A DNA stretch of 64,000 nt from Membranipora membranacea (Eukaryota > Bryozoa > Gymnolaemata > Cheilostomatida > Membraniporidae), in the NCBI GenBank assembly GCA_914767715.1, contig OU612065.1, positions 11,594,001 to 11,658,000 of the forward strand, written 5' to 3'. The number at the start of each line of letters is the position of its first letter. The stretch's first letter is position 1. A program made the position numbers and the translations under genes. Positions 11,401 through 25,300 of this stretch are shown one piece after another. The notes beneath the pieces are model-generated. The model made no database searches. It worked only from the letters and a program-made list of their open reading frames with translations, and had not been told where the DNA came from.

Positions 11401-14400
11401 TTGTTTTGTCTAGGCTCACCTGCGTAGTACACCCCCAAGTAGGGAGGCGTTGAGACATTCTGGAGGACTCAATCGTCTTTGTACTTCAGCTACAGTGACT
11501 TTATATTTACTTGTGCTACTTAATAGGGACAAACGACCCGGTACAGAACAGAATATGTCTCCAGGTGCCACCATATTATCTCCCATATACATGTCTTTAC
11601 CATCTTTCATGGCTCCCTTCATGCCTGCAAAATGATATACACATGTTTAAATATTGGCTCTGTTGCAAGTATCAACTTTTCCGGTGATAACCCACTGTAT
11701 TTTTATCTCGGTGAATGTCCGCATTATTACCAGGTAGTTGTAATTTTGTTAGGAGATCTTACCACCTGTCAGTAAAAATTATAGATGAATTACCTGCGTC
11801 TCTGATGGACAGCGCAAGACAGGCCTTGTCTGTTACAACTAAAGTGGCTGTTTTGATGATGGTTCCTTCGCCACAGCAAAAATGTAAACTCAGTTGTCTG
11901 GGCGGTGCCGGGTCAAATTGGGTGTATGATTGTAGAAGTTTTAAATGTTTTTGAAGGGGATTATCTTGTGCTGGATATATTATGTGGGGAGACATGGTAG
12001 ATCCTTACCTTTTCTGTAGTTGTCGCTCAACATGTAATCATCTGGCTCCTGGAAAAATAAAGACACAACGTGTGTTATATGAGGAAGCCAGAGAAAGAAA
12101 AACTGTTTGAAGTTTGTGCCGGTATTACCGCAGTTAATATTTTCTAACGACATTAAATGCCTGGTGTGGTCTGCACGGCTATGAATTAGGAAATATGTGA
12201 AAAAGTTGGCCATTTAATTTTCAATAGGTGCCACTGGAGCAGGTTGCCTAATCGATTGGTAGCCTAATCATCGGGTTGTCATTAGGTAGGGAGTGCCATG
12301 GCGCAATAATACTGACTGTTAGATGTGAAATTAGGATTGGCAAAGGTTACCCTCATGCAGATGTTACTATGTAATCTCACTTGAGAGAGCATAGTGTGAA
12401 ATAACCCATACATTCACAGCCTGCATACTACTGTATCATTACAAAAACGATACAGTCATGTCCAGTTTTATGGCAAACTATAATCATCCAGTTCCCAGGC
12501 AATTTGCTTTCTACTATCTGCATAAAAATTATTATGAGATTATAATAATGATATTGCTTTCAATTGGTGGACAGAAATAACTGTACATAATGGACCTTGA
12601 GTGGTGGACAAATTATAACTCTGGGGCTCTAAACCCACCATGCTATTTCCTTACGATGATGTCAAAAAAGTCCATCATATGCATTATTGTCATCGGATGT
12701 GGAGCCCACTTTATAAGGCATGTTATGTTATTATCCAACTTGACACGTCTTGACAGAAATTCCAGTGAAAAAAATATGCTTATAATTTCAGTGCTGTTTT
12801 TTGCTCTTTTATATATGGCATGTCAGTAAAAAGTTACTCAGACTAGCTTTTGGCACTTCTGTTTAAAACATATTTTGGTGTGGCACCTTTTTCTGTAATG
12901 GGATCAAATTTCCTTGTAACATTGTGTTCGGAGATTAATTATAATGTCAATTATCTTGTGTTATATGTATAATCAAGGACAGGTAAAACTGATTAAACTT
13001 TGGCCAGTAATCATTTTGAATTGAGTTAAAGCCCTTCTATGATAAACCATGTCAAGTATACAAACACTAAAAATCATGCTTCAGGGAAGAAAAGTGTGTT
13101 CAACAACCAAAATAAATAGGTTTGATTGAAAACTTTACTCTCGCTTTGATGTAACGTTTGAGATTAAAACTGTCACATCACAATGCTTACTACTAAACTA
13201 TGAAAAAAATTTAAATAATACCTTGAGAAAAAAAAAACCTTAGCAAAATCGGCATTCTGTAACAAGTTTCTAACTGCGTGCCTGATAAGAAAGTTGAACT
13301 TAGGATTTTCGCACTGTCTGGTTGAATGACTTTATAAATAAGTAGATGAGGATTTAAGAAATTCTTGGTGATATATTTTCTTTTTCCTACCATTGATGGT
13401 AGAATCCATTAGTTATGTACACAAGACATTATTTTCATGGAGGAGACAGCTAGGAATTCTCTGCAATTCGTAATTCGGTGGGCAAATAATAATCCCGATG
13501 AAAGTGCAATGCAACTGGGTCTAACAAAAGCGGATTGAATTTTTTAATCCTCTCAGTTCGATGTTTTATCAATTTTCAATAGCTTGTATGTTGATGCTGT
13601 TAAAACTGTCTTTGTATAAAAGTTAAGCTGGGAGTCAAATATTATATAAGCAGAGGGTTTTAACGACATGATCTGCAATCCTGTCAAGAATTATTTTTCT
13701 AATACTTTTATATTAAAGTAAAATGTGATTATGCAGTTTGCAGATCTACTGGGATTTCTATGGAACCTGCAAGGATTCTCACTGTCCAATCATTTCGCGA
13801 TTATATTATCATCATTACAGATGATCCCATTGTCAGAGTAAGGCCTTCACAATCAGTTATCATCAAGTAAAGTGATCTATCATTCATTTTTGTATATTTT
13901 ATGCAATCCTAAAGCCATATCCTGACCTGATGTTAAAAATGTGACAACTGCAAGGGTCAAAACAGGTAAAATATCTCAAATATCTTTTTTATTTCAATAA
14001 GGTGGCAAATTTATCTATATATTCAGAATTTATGATTCACTTATGAAACTCTGGAAGTGTATTGAAAAGAAATCTAGAGCGATTGAGACTTTTTCTCTGC
14101 CGCCTTGAAAACAAGAATCATTTCAAAGTTGTGGCGGTACATTGGCCAGGGTTACAAATTGCAGTCTGGGATTGTAAGTGTATTTTAACCACTGCATTGT
14201 CTGCTCATGTTGTGCCTAATGATGTCAAATATACCACAAATACTTAGCAAGTGATTTGGGACAAACAAAAGACTGACATTATTTATTATTATAATGAATA
14301 CAAAAAAAAATAAGATGCAAAGTTTTTCTTGAAGTTTTTCATGTGATGAAATTCATGTTCAACCCACGAGTCAAACGCAGTACTAATTACCGAAACATTA

Positions 14401-17400
14401 TTGTAAATACTTTAGATTTGTTCCCATCATGATTTGCCCTAAATTTCCATAGCGCTCATGAGGAAATTATAGAATGCCAACACCTTATAGCTATTATGAT
14501 TTGAAAATGACATCAGTATAAGATGGGGCTAAAGCCATTTTATTGTCTGTGATCACTTTAGAGGCTTTTATCCGCCCTTCCAAAATCCTCTCTGAGTCAC
14601 TGGGGCCCTATTCTGTTTTAATAATTTCTGCGTGAGTAGATGATTTTGAAGGAATGTCTAAGAAAATAAAGATATTAATCCTGCAATTTTATCTTAATAC
14701 TCTTCATCAGCAGCTTGTTGAGAAATTACAGTGTCATCTCTAATGTGTCCTACATGTTTGGAGTGTGTGTCAATGTCATGTTGTTTTTATTAGTGTGTGT
14801 GATTTTGGAAGCCCGATAAAAATACCTCATACATTAGCAACTCAGGGTTTTTAAACCACAGATTTGTTAAAAAGTGCTCCCAGAATTTTTATCTACAGTC
14901 TTGTCGATCACTTTTTTGTTGAATTACGGATTATAGCTTAGGCCTGTTTGTCACTGAGTGGTACCCTATCATTTTAAGACAACCGAACATTAAGTTGAAA
15001 AAATTTATGTCTAAATTCTGCTTGACACTTGACACGGTCGGGACAAGGAGCCACCTATATCATTAGCAAGGTTTCAGGGTTTCCAGGAGCGGAAATCTCC
15101 GGTGACATAAGTTTTGTTAAATATTTCTGTCTCGGTTCAAAATATAAGAAAAAAAATTTGATTATTGTAACACACTGAAAGTGAGATGGACAATGATATA
15201 CTCATATGAAAATAACTGAGCTAAATATAAGCTAGGAAATTAAACAGGGTGTGGAACCTGCAATTATCATACGAAAAATATTGGATTGGATATTTGAGCT
15301 GGTACACGGTAGGTGAAAAGCCAACTTGGTCTGAGTGCATTTGGCAGTTGATTCATCTATAAGTTTGCGGTCAATGGTTAGGGAGGAGGTCATTGAGCAA
15401 TAGCCGACATATTACGGTTCTGTATCTGTACTAGTTGCATCACAAAAACAAACACCTACTACCGGATGGACGCCTGTCGCCTGCACGCCTCACAATCAGT
15501 ATATTGTATGACCCGACCGATTGGCCGCTTTTGGATTTGCAAGAAGACATATAATGGTGTGAGTCTTAGGATGATAGGGTAAACTTGCAGTGGGAAAACA
15601 CCTGAAAACCGTTTCTTCTCTTTATGTAAACAAACTCGTGAATCCGTAAACCAACCAACTACCACCAATGACACACAGAAGCAACATGTCAATAGCAAAT
15701 TAAGAATTTTTACCAAAGACAACTAACCTGTGGGGAAGCATCCTCTCCTGACATGGAGCTCTGCTGCATCATCTCATGCTGCCCGCTGCCGTGAGCTCCA
15801 TATAGCAGTGTATCTGGTCTCCTCATGTAATCTGCTCTCCTCGCATCATAAGCTGATTGTAGGGCCGAGGCCTGCTGTATCTGCTGCAACTAAACAACAT
15901 CACAGGGTTAACAATTATCTTACAGCCCAGGTATTTTTTAAAATACTATGATAAAGTATCTGGAGTTTGGTTCCTGAGAGGAAATGAACGATAGGTTTAC
16001 AATTCTGTGTTTTATGACAGAAAACCTCAAATGAGAGAAGATTCCAGCGGCAGGTGTGAGAATGAAATCCCTCCATACTTCCTTTCAGATTCACCATCTC
16101 TCACAACTTATGTTTTCATTATTGAAGCGTTTGTAGTGTTTGAAGTAGTGACATCTAACTTGTTTGGTATCACAACCCTGGGATTGGTACGGAATGGAAA
16201 CAAACAATTATCCTTCGGGAATCTGAGATGGCTACTAGGTGTTTAGTAAAAATCCAGCATAGTAGGGTATCAATCACTGTACAAGTGTGCAAAAAAATGT
16301 TGGTACATAACTATTGTTTTTTGTATCTGTATAGAAGTAATAACACCTTGGTTATCCTCCACGCGTGAGGAATCAAAGGCGAGCTCGTGTAAAGATTATG
16401 GTTTGGAGAACTCTTACAGCAGAAAATTAGGGCCTTTGTAAGTACTTCTTGCATGGTTGTCATTGAGAGATTCTGTATTAAAGACAATTCCATGAAAAAA
16501 AAAGAGGATGCTACCTTATATGAGTCACTAAGACACTGCCGGAATCATCATCTAAAACAATCCGCTAATTAATTTAATTATGGAGTTTGTGGCCGTGCCA
16601 AAACAAATCCCTTAGCACTTGATTTCATGTGCTACTGTGTGCACTGAGAAAATTTAGCCAATTTATTTGAGGTTAGGTGTCAAACACAATTTAATATCGG
16701 CAGCTCCTACATAAACTGGTTGCAGAATTGTATCAATATCGGTAGTTAAACACCACTGGCCAGTGTGAAGGCTCATGTTTCTGGACGGCTTATAATTCTA
16801 TCCAGACTTTTGTATAGGCTGAGAGAGGAACAGCCGGTTATCTCACTGCGCTTACTTCATCTTTTCTTCCCTCCATATTGAAATACTCTTCACCAGGCAA
16901 AATTATCTCATATTCATCATTGTACATTACAAGCCTAATGTAATAGCTCAATCACAACTATAATTGAATATCTTTCCCATAATAAAATATAAAATATATT
17001 ATAGATGTATCTAACCTGCTCCTCTCGCTGCCGAAGCATGTTTTGTGGGTAGCCTGTGTGTTGCTGATGGTGGTGTAAGGCAGCATGGTAGGGATCATGT
17101 GAGAAATCGACAGGTTGTTGACTGTGTCCGGGCATATAAGGTGGAGGAAAGTAGGGAGGCTGAAACTCTGCGGACGCCCCTCCTCCTCCCCCTGCACTAG
17201 GGGTGTGTGTGAGGCGGGGAGCTCCGACCTGCATCAGCTGTGAGGCCGCCGTTGATGTGTTACCCAGGGCACCCAGTGCTGCTGCATTGAAGTTTCCTCT
17301 ATCCTGAAAAAAAAAGAAGATTAAAATTTAAAAGTTTGAAAGTAATACTTAGCTGACTTGCTATTATTTTATTGCTCTCTGTGAGGTGTTTTTGGCAATG

Positions 17401-19024
17401 GTCCCGGGTTTTATTAATGGGAGGTTGTCAGGCTAATATCACATCTTTGGTAACAGAGTCCTGGCGCCCATATGATGTCATACCTTCCTTTTGTTCATTT
17501 AACTGCCAATTATGCTGCTCTCTTTAATTATAAAACGGTATCGTTACATTCCCTGGATTAATTTACAAGCTTGTTGGGCCCTGGTGTGAGAACGTTAGCA
17601 ACACAAATCCCTTTCACACCATTCTTTTGTTACGAATGTCTACCCCATGATGGCAAATTACCATCCTAATTATGACATGCTACCCTCTCTCATATTTCAT
17701 TCAGTGAGTTTATCGTCACATGGATGAGGTGAAATGCCATGATACGATTATATCTGATGTATCACATAATCATAATGTTATATAAAGTGATATTCATATG
17801 CAGTCCTTACCATCTACCATATATTTAATGGGGGCTTTAACTGTTTAAAATTATAGGGCTTACATATGCATCATATGGTGACTTGATGTTATCTCATATT
17901 ATACCAGGTAAGAGTAATTGGCGCTGCAGCTGCTGCAGGGCGTGATGGGAGCTAAGGCTGGCTGCTGAGACTGAGATCACTTTCTATAGTGTGGGTAAAA
18001 ATATCCTGCCTAGCTCTTCCCAGGATGGAAATCAAATCTAGAGTACACTCACAACAGATTATAATTAACTGCCAAATACCCCAATTTGCTTCTCAAAAAT
18101 GTGACAAAAACTGGCTGTAGTAAAAGAAATATGTTAATAACTTACAAAATAACTGTGATGGTGCTGATTTGGTGTGAAAATAGGCATTTTTGAAAGTGCG
18201 AATTCCGCGGTGCCAAACAAAATGAAAATAAAAGTCGTTCTTTACTGCCAGCTCAGATCTCATAAAATGATAGAGCCTTGTTACTTATCGACACTTTCAT
18301 ACAGTTGCACTTGCCATTTATGTATATAGAATGTCTTACTGCAATGGTTAACCATTAATCCGAAACCAAAAAATGCCTGGAGCAATTTTCACGCTGAGTG
18401 TGACTTAACAAATAATGCACACAAACAATTAGCTCGAAAGCCTCGCCTTGGGCAATATTTTTCACAATAAATGTGTGATAAGATGGTAGGGTTTATAACA
18501 TCACTAATTGAAAGTGTATACACAACAATCTGTTATCATTTTAAAATAATGATCTTTCCTTTTGAAACATTATTATTGTTGTTTTAAAAATTAATTTGGC
18601 TTATAATTTGAAAGAAAGATCAGTAGCCAGACATTGATGTGTCTGCTCAATTAAGTTCTGTGATATTTTGATATCGCGCCAAGTTTTTAGAATCGAAGTG
18701 CAACGGCAGATAAGCCAATGAATATTAAAAGATGATAAGAAGTTTTCATACCATGTCCGGGCTTCCGATAGATGACAGCGCTGAAAGTATGTTGTTATTA
18801 TTACAGCTGTACATATTGCCGTTATTGGCAGCCATTCCTCCTCCCATATTGCCGTTTAGTCCATTCATACTACCGTTAATGTGATTATTGTTATTCATTT
18901 CGTGATGATGCGAGGTTCTCATAAACTTGGCAGCCATGCTGACAAAGTCATCGTCATCCAAGCAAGAAGTCTTCCTCTTTAAATCATTTTCGTCGTTAGA
19001 AGCAATGGGACTCATTAGTGCCAT
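8455..19024 (-). CDS. TFAP2: AP-2 family transcription factor (TFAP2)
   Basis: Exons in transcript order: 19024-18752, 17303-17016, 15889-15728, 12048-12009, 11624-11420, 10369-10251, 9582-9441, 8740-8455. Phases agree throughout and give 504 residues. The PY transactivation motif ([11 protein letters not shown]) is at about residues 137-147. The basic and helix-span-helix DNA-binding/dimerisation region runs from about 260 to the end. It contains [105 protein letters not shown] and HGFGSPSV, all near-identical to known AP-2 proteins. AP-2 factors bind GCCN3GGC-type sites as dimers and control ectoderm, neural and germline programmes in animals. The N-terminal exon is Asn/Met/His-rich and lineage-specific. 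The ATG at 19024 is the only start supported. Exon 4 is a 40-nt microexon. Confidence 0.95.
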
Positions 19025-19372
19025 CAGGTTCTCAACTTCCCTCTAGATATCAGTGTTCTCCTAAACCCTGTCCTTTCTTGCTGCTAATACTGCTATGGTA
19101 TAACTTAAATGCTTCTGTGTTCCTGCCGATTTGATGAAAGTACTATATGCCCTGAGATGTTCGATGAAACTAATATTTTTCTTGCACAGTTGATCCTTTC
19201 TTCAATACTGAGCGACAAACCTAATGTAATTTGGCTGAGAAAAGGTGTATATTTTAATAGAGACATCTTATCTTTTCATTGTGAATGAAACCCCCTCATC
19301 AAAACACTGCCCTTTACATTAAGCACCGCCTCTTGAGCAGGCGGGAGCCAATAGATAAATAGCTATACTGCA

Positions 19373-19380
19373 CTTTTATA
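19373..19380 (-). promoter_or_regulatory. Candidate TATA box upstream of TFAP2
   Basis: TATAAAAG on the minus strand lies about 350 bp upstream of the TFAP2 ATG. About 25 bp further downstream on the minus strand is an ATTGG (inverted CCAAT), next to a GC-rich patch (plus strand CCGCCTCTTGAGCAGGCGGG). Position fits a 5' UTR of roughly 300 bp, but no transcript evidence is available. Confidence 0.35.
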
Positions 19381-22300
19381 TGTTCCCACCTAAAATGCCG
19401 TCAAAGGAAAAAGATAATTGCCAGCTTGACATTAAAAAAAGTAATGAGTTAGGGTTTGGTGTTAAAACCTGAGGTTTCTGTAAGTGGATCTTTTGTTTCC
19501 AAAGCCTACAACTCTCTGTAATTGATGTCAAGTTTCAGTTACCTCTTTATATGATTAGAAGTCACAACATTGCTGCTGCCGAACAAATGTAGTGTACATT
19601 AGATAACAACAGCATAATAATGCTGACAAAAAGTGGTTTCGAATCTGAAACTAGCTCTGTAACTTTTCTACAGCACTATTTGTGTTAAAGTTTTTATGCA
19701 ATATTATTGTGAGTTTTCGATGGTCAATTGGTGCTGCAATAACTTTTCCCCGGAATAATTTAACTATGTCATCCTCAATATTTTTGACTTGAAGTTAGGT
19801 TCTTAAATTGAAGGGTTTGCGTTAACGTCATTGTGATTTCTTCAAGTGGCAAAGACAGTTGTCTTACTTAAAGCCACAATCCATGAATGGTTTTTTTTTA
19901 TTTTAAGTAGTTGAATTCCTGTGTAATTGAACTTGTTAACATCTTTACCTTTATAGATGAAATTATGTTTGTACCACAACACCTAATTAATCATATATAG
20001 GCATAGAAAAGTGATACACTTTACTAATGATGGGTTCGGTATACCACTAAGTGAGTGGTCACCTCATGTGTGCATGTGGTACAAAATAAACCTCAACATA
20101 TCAATGAGGGGACAACTCTGAGCTGTCTTTCTTGCTGTAACGATATTATGTACAATTAAAGTTTTTTCTTGATATTATGGGGGATCCATCCCCACTATTA
20201 TGTTCCAATTTTGATGTGTGTGAAGTTTTTAATCATTATAATAGTATCCTTCTGGATTAAAATTAATTCTAACGTTAAAAAAATAAAATAAACAATAAGG
20301 CAACACAACAGCACATAGGTGACTTACGTCATGATACCCAAAATGAAATTTTCAGCCGGTTTAAGATAAAAATAACAGAGAAAACTAAGAAATCTCAGTG
20401 AAATAAACAAGTTTACATCTGAGCGACGGAATTCGTAAAAGAGTAACATTAGGGTACATCAGAAGTTGAGGTGTGGGAGGATTGAAGAAATGTAGACAGC
20501 GAAACTAGAGATTATAAATCGAGTCTTTGATTAGAGGAATTTATAATATATTTCATTAGAAATAGCAAAGGTTTTCTTTCAATTTGCGCTTTTGACGACA
20601 ATGAATTGTGTGGTTAATAAATCAGTGACTCACAAATCTTGCTGGAAGGTAAGCTTCTAAATTTTCTGTATTGTTTTCTAATCCCGTGATAATAAGTTAG
20701 CTGACAATTACCTTTTTCATTATATATTATTGTATTACTCTACGCAGGTGTAGAGGATTTTTTTATTAGCAATAATCCAATTATTTATGAAGTATTGGGA
20801 TTGATGACTAAGGTCAATGTAGATTCTACCACATATGTTCATGGCTGGGTGTCAGATTTCAGAAACCAATCGGGGAGGGTGATTTGATTTGATACAGATT
20901 CTTGTGTATATCTGAGATAATGGAGTTGTCTGCTGATGCCACTTTATTTTTCACTTGTTCCTGATACACTCGCAAGGTCCTTTGAACGTGATAATAATAA
21001 ATGCAAAGGATGTTTAAATAGTGCGTAATTAGATTTGTGTCAGATCCCTTATGTCATGAGACGCAAGATAATGAAATAAAACTACAAAAAATCTGCTACT
21101 TTACTCATAAAAAATGTGACATGGGGGAAGGGAAAATGATTGGACGCTTTATGAGCCAATACCAAGCGATGGGCATACGAGTGAGACTGTTAACGTCACA
21201 AAGTTTTTTTGCGTAACTTTTCATAACTAATTAGAGTAGCCAGATTTTTTTCAATTAATAGCCACTATTTGATTGATTTGTCATACTAACCCAATCTCAG
21301 AAGGTTAATAATTTACTGGTAAAACAGCCCGAGGCGTTATGCAGCACTTTTCAGCGACAAGTAATCACACTTCTCCGGTCTTTGTTTGAAAGTGTTAAAG
21401 TAACTAAAGGTCCTGGCCAATTTACTATGATTGACGCTTATGAGCTAGGGGGAGTGGGCGACAAGAAGATGACTAGGATGTAATAATTCAGATTTATGTT
21501 TATAAGGGCACACAGGTTTCAAATACGAGCGGCTTGTTTTTAAAATTCAAATCCCGTACACTGGACAAGAGCGCCATATTGTGATAATATAAACAGCGGT
21601 GAAGATGCAATGGTTTACAATTGTTAAAACTAAAAACACACTGACGCGCAAAAAATACTGGGTACTCATTTTTGTCTGCCGTTTAAAATGTGGAGAACCC
21701 GCTGATTGGCCAGAACATTTTACAAATCTGTCGTTACATTGTTTTATAAAGATGAGTTCGGTAATTGCTTGTAGTTGTCCAAAATAATTATTGAAAAACA
21801 TACGCCCTGCAGGGTTAGAATTAGAAGCCGTTTATAAATCAGCTTTGCTCACTTTCGCAGTTGAAAAATAATTTTGTCCACCACAGAGGAGAAGACACTT
21901 GGCTCCCTATCATGCTGGGTACAACAATAAGATGTTTAGTTCGACTAGCAATTATGGTTTTGAGTTACAGAAATAATCGGTTTCACTTGACGGCATAGAC
22001 TGATCCGTATTACAATAAGAATCCTAGTGTAGCCTGGTGTCTGTGGCTTAATATTCAGTCAGTGGTATTTTATGGCGTTGAGGCTGTGTATTTTCTCATG
22101 TTTTAAGATTTCACACAATGGCAGGCAGTAATTTTGGGTTCAAGGGCCTCTTCTTCAACAAATCATTCTATTACTATTGTCAATAATGAGGATTTTTTCT
22201 GCATTTTTGTTGTGTCCTCACAAAGTTGCTTCTTTCATGCATTATGATTCAAGTGGCACAAGAGACATAATGAGCTCAGCCCAGCCATACGGATAAGAGG

Positions 22301-25300
22301 AGATATTAGTTTTCTGATTTTTGGAGTGTCAAAAATACAAACTGTGCAAACGGTTTTGATCCTAAGTAGCATTGCGCCTGTCCAACATCAGAGGATTGAA
22401 ATCTAAAATTATCACCATCCTATTTAATTTATTCATTTACGGATAAGCACCATACAAAAATGTTTAGCTGATCAAAGATTTTTGGCTATGATATGTCATA
22501 ACAGTTAAGATAATACATAGAACTTTTGCCTCTATAAAAACTTGGTGTTATGTGCCTCATGCACAATTTCACCAAAACTTGGTGGCTTGCCGATATCAGT
22601 TTGATATGATCGACTAAGGATGACCAGGTAAGAGGTAGCTTAGCTATACATACACACATGCACATAGCTAAAGAATGCCCAAGTCAATAAAAATCTGAGC
22701 CAACACTGTTATGATAGAAAGGATTAGACCAAATGAAAGATGTTCTTATATTTGGCTGTTTGCGAAGGTAACATCTTTATAATGGTAGTATTGTGTCATC
22801 GACATTAAACCCTCTATTTGACAGCACCTGAATTCGCCTGAAGGCCATTAAAACATCAAAATTCATTTTTGTGTAAGGTGAGATGCAAACTAATATGTTT
22901 ATTGACCAAGTTGTGAGCTTTAAGTAGTTACTCATTGCTAATCTGTTTATTCTATTCATACTTATTTATAACGCAGGCGGATTTTCACACTTTCACCATT
23001 TAGGTGATTATAGATGTGCAGTCAATCTTGTAACAATATTCTGTAATACTAAAAGTCATTCTGAGCCCGGTTTCAGCAATAATAATAGCCAGCAGCTAAG
23101 CTTATATTTTGTCATTCATCCTAATGATATGTACAGGAAAATCAACTCCCCTTGCTAGTAGTCGAAGTAGAGCAATATCAAATGAGCCAACTAGCGTGGC
23201 AAGTTCCGCTAAAAAAACTATCTGATAGAAATTTGAATAATGATGGTTTGTGATAAGACAATTGCAACTAACAATAACTTTTTATGGTTCAAATAATCAG
23301 CGGATCGCAATTCCCCTCCAGGCGAAATCTTGGATGAATGAAAATCATCTGATTCTGAACATTGTTAATTCATATGCTAATCCTTACATCATCACAATGA
23401 TCGCCTGACGCATACCTTGTGGATATTGTAGTAGGCAGCGTGAAAGTCAATACGCTAGTAGTTTTTTTTTACGTAAAGAAATAAGAAATCGCGGATTTTC
23501 TCACCAACAAATTAAACTTATATCCCGAAATCATGCATATGTCAGTGAATTGGTAGTGAGCATTCAGGAGGCTGAGACATTTTCGGATTAAAAAAGTTTT
23601 AACCAATTAATATGAGAGTTTAGCCTGGTTTTTAAGGTTAACTCACACAAATCTGTTTTTTAGGCTTTTCCAGTAACGAAAATGAATGTAGAATAAGTTT
23701 TAATATTTTTAATTATGCTAGTGTTACATCATGGACGAACCATCACACTATCTTGCTTTTGATGGTAACCTTGGTTGGCCGAAGCACAGGTTTCACAGGT
23801 TTTCAAGCACTTCACTTCTAACCACAGTCACAAACTTTCAGGAATGTAACTGATTTTAGATTTATACAAGGTATAGTCCGCTGGAGATCTTCATGTCCCA
23901 GGTCTGTTTGAAACAATATAGATAACAGGGTGTCTTTTTGCACACTAAGCTGTGCTGAAGCTCAACAGCAACCTTATCCAACTGTTTGAGATTACTTGGA
24001 GGGTATTCATCTTTTACCTAATTAACTACTCAGGACTTATGCTCATACTCTTAATGCTTAATCTCTTCAAGTCGTATCACATAAACACTCAGTTTGGTTA
24101 GATGGCTGCTGACCAATAATTTGTGGCATCCCCTGCATAATTTCTAGGCTTCTTAATACTATGAGTTTGCTTACAAGACAGAATCACTCCTGAAGTTCTC
24201 TATGTCACCCAGTGTGGGATGGATAATAAAGCTAGGACTGCAGTTTACATTAATAGATTACATTACACAATAAATAAGATATTCTTACCTGCCAAGAGTT
24301 GGTATGGTCTAAGAGAAAATTCATTCTGTAGTTTCGGTGTGATTAAATCCACAGTTCCAGAGTAATGGAAGTAGTAAACCTCTCAGATAAAAGTTATATT
24401 CAGTTATATGAAGAGTGACTAGATGTATAACGAAGACTTTCTGTTGATAAATCTCTGGTTTATCTGTTCTCAGCAGACAGATTGTATCTAAATGGAGAGA
24501 AGAGATTATGAATAGACTAGGTAAGCGGCATGACTAGAACTGAAATACGTTTTCCCAATATACACCGTTAACATGTAGCAGTAACGGTCTCTCGTCAATC
24601 ACAAATCAACTAACTCCCATAGATTCCATAGTTTGGTTTACTCTTTTCTAAAACTGCCTGTGTTTGAGCTCTATTGTGATTGGTTAATATATGATTAGTG
24701 CCCGAGGACATTTTTGGTAGATGAGTTTTTTGTATCTCATTGTACAATGTTGGTGTTAATCGTGTTTTCAGTAACCACAATCAAGTGTACTGCGTTATTA
24801 GATTTCAAGGATCTTTTAGCAATAAAGAGTGAAACTAAATCTGGTAAGAGGAGCGGTGATGGGGCTCTGTTCTTTGCTGAGTACTGGTTATACAACCTGA
24901 TAACACTATTATAAGCTTCAGACCACTTGAGTTGTATTGTAAAGTGTCAATCGTATTTATACCATTGCTCAATTCAATACTTGTTCTGGCTTGCTAGGAG
25001 GTTGAAGTATCCATTTCTCTATAGAAGCTTGTTCCCTGTGGCGTAATCAAGCTCTCCTTGTCATCCGAATTAATTTCCAATGATCATTCAACCACACACA
25101 ACGATACAAAACATCAACACAATAAATGTTTAACTACGAAAGCTTGGTAAAAATAAATATAAGACGCTAAGCTAGAGGATTGCCGCCATTATCTGAAAGA
25201 TACAAGTGGCGATGCACCTCCATCGCGTCTCGGCTACTCCAGTGCAAAGTTTTAAGTTATGTTTGCTTTGATTTCGTAATTAATTTAAGTTACATGAGTA

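Noticed and set aside
24714-24914. 66-codon frame with a hydrophobic start
   Set aside because: It does not begin from a good context, has no recognisable homology, and no flanking exon signals support it.
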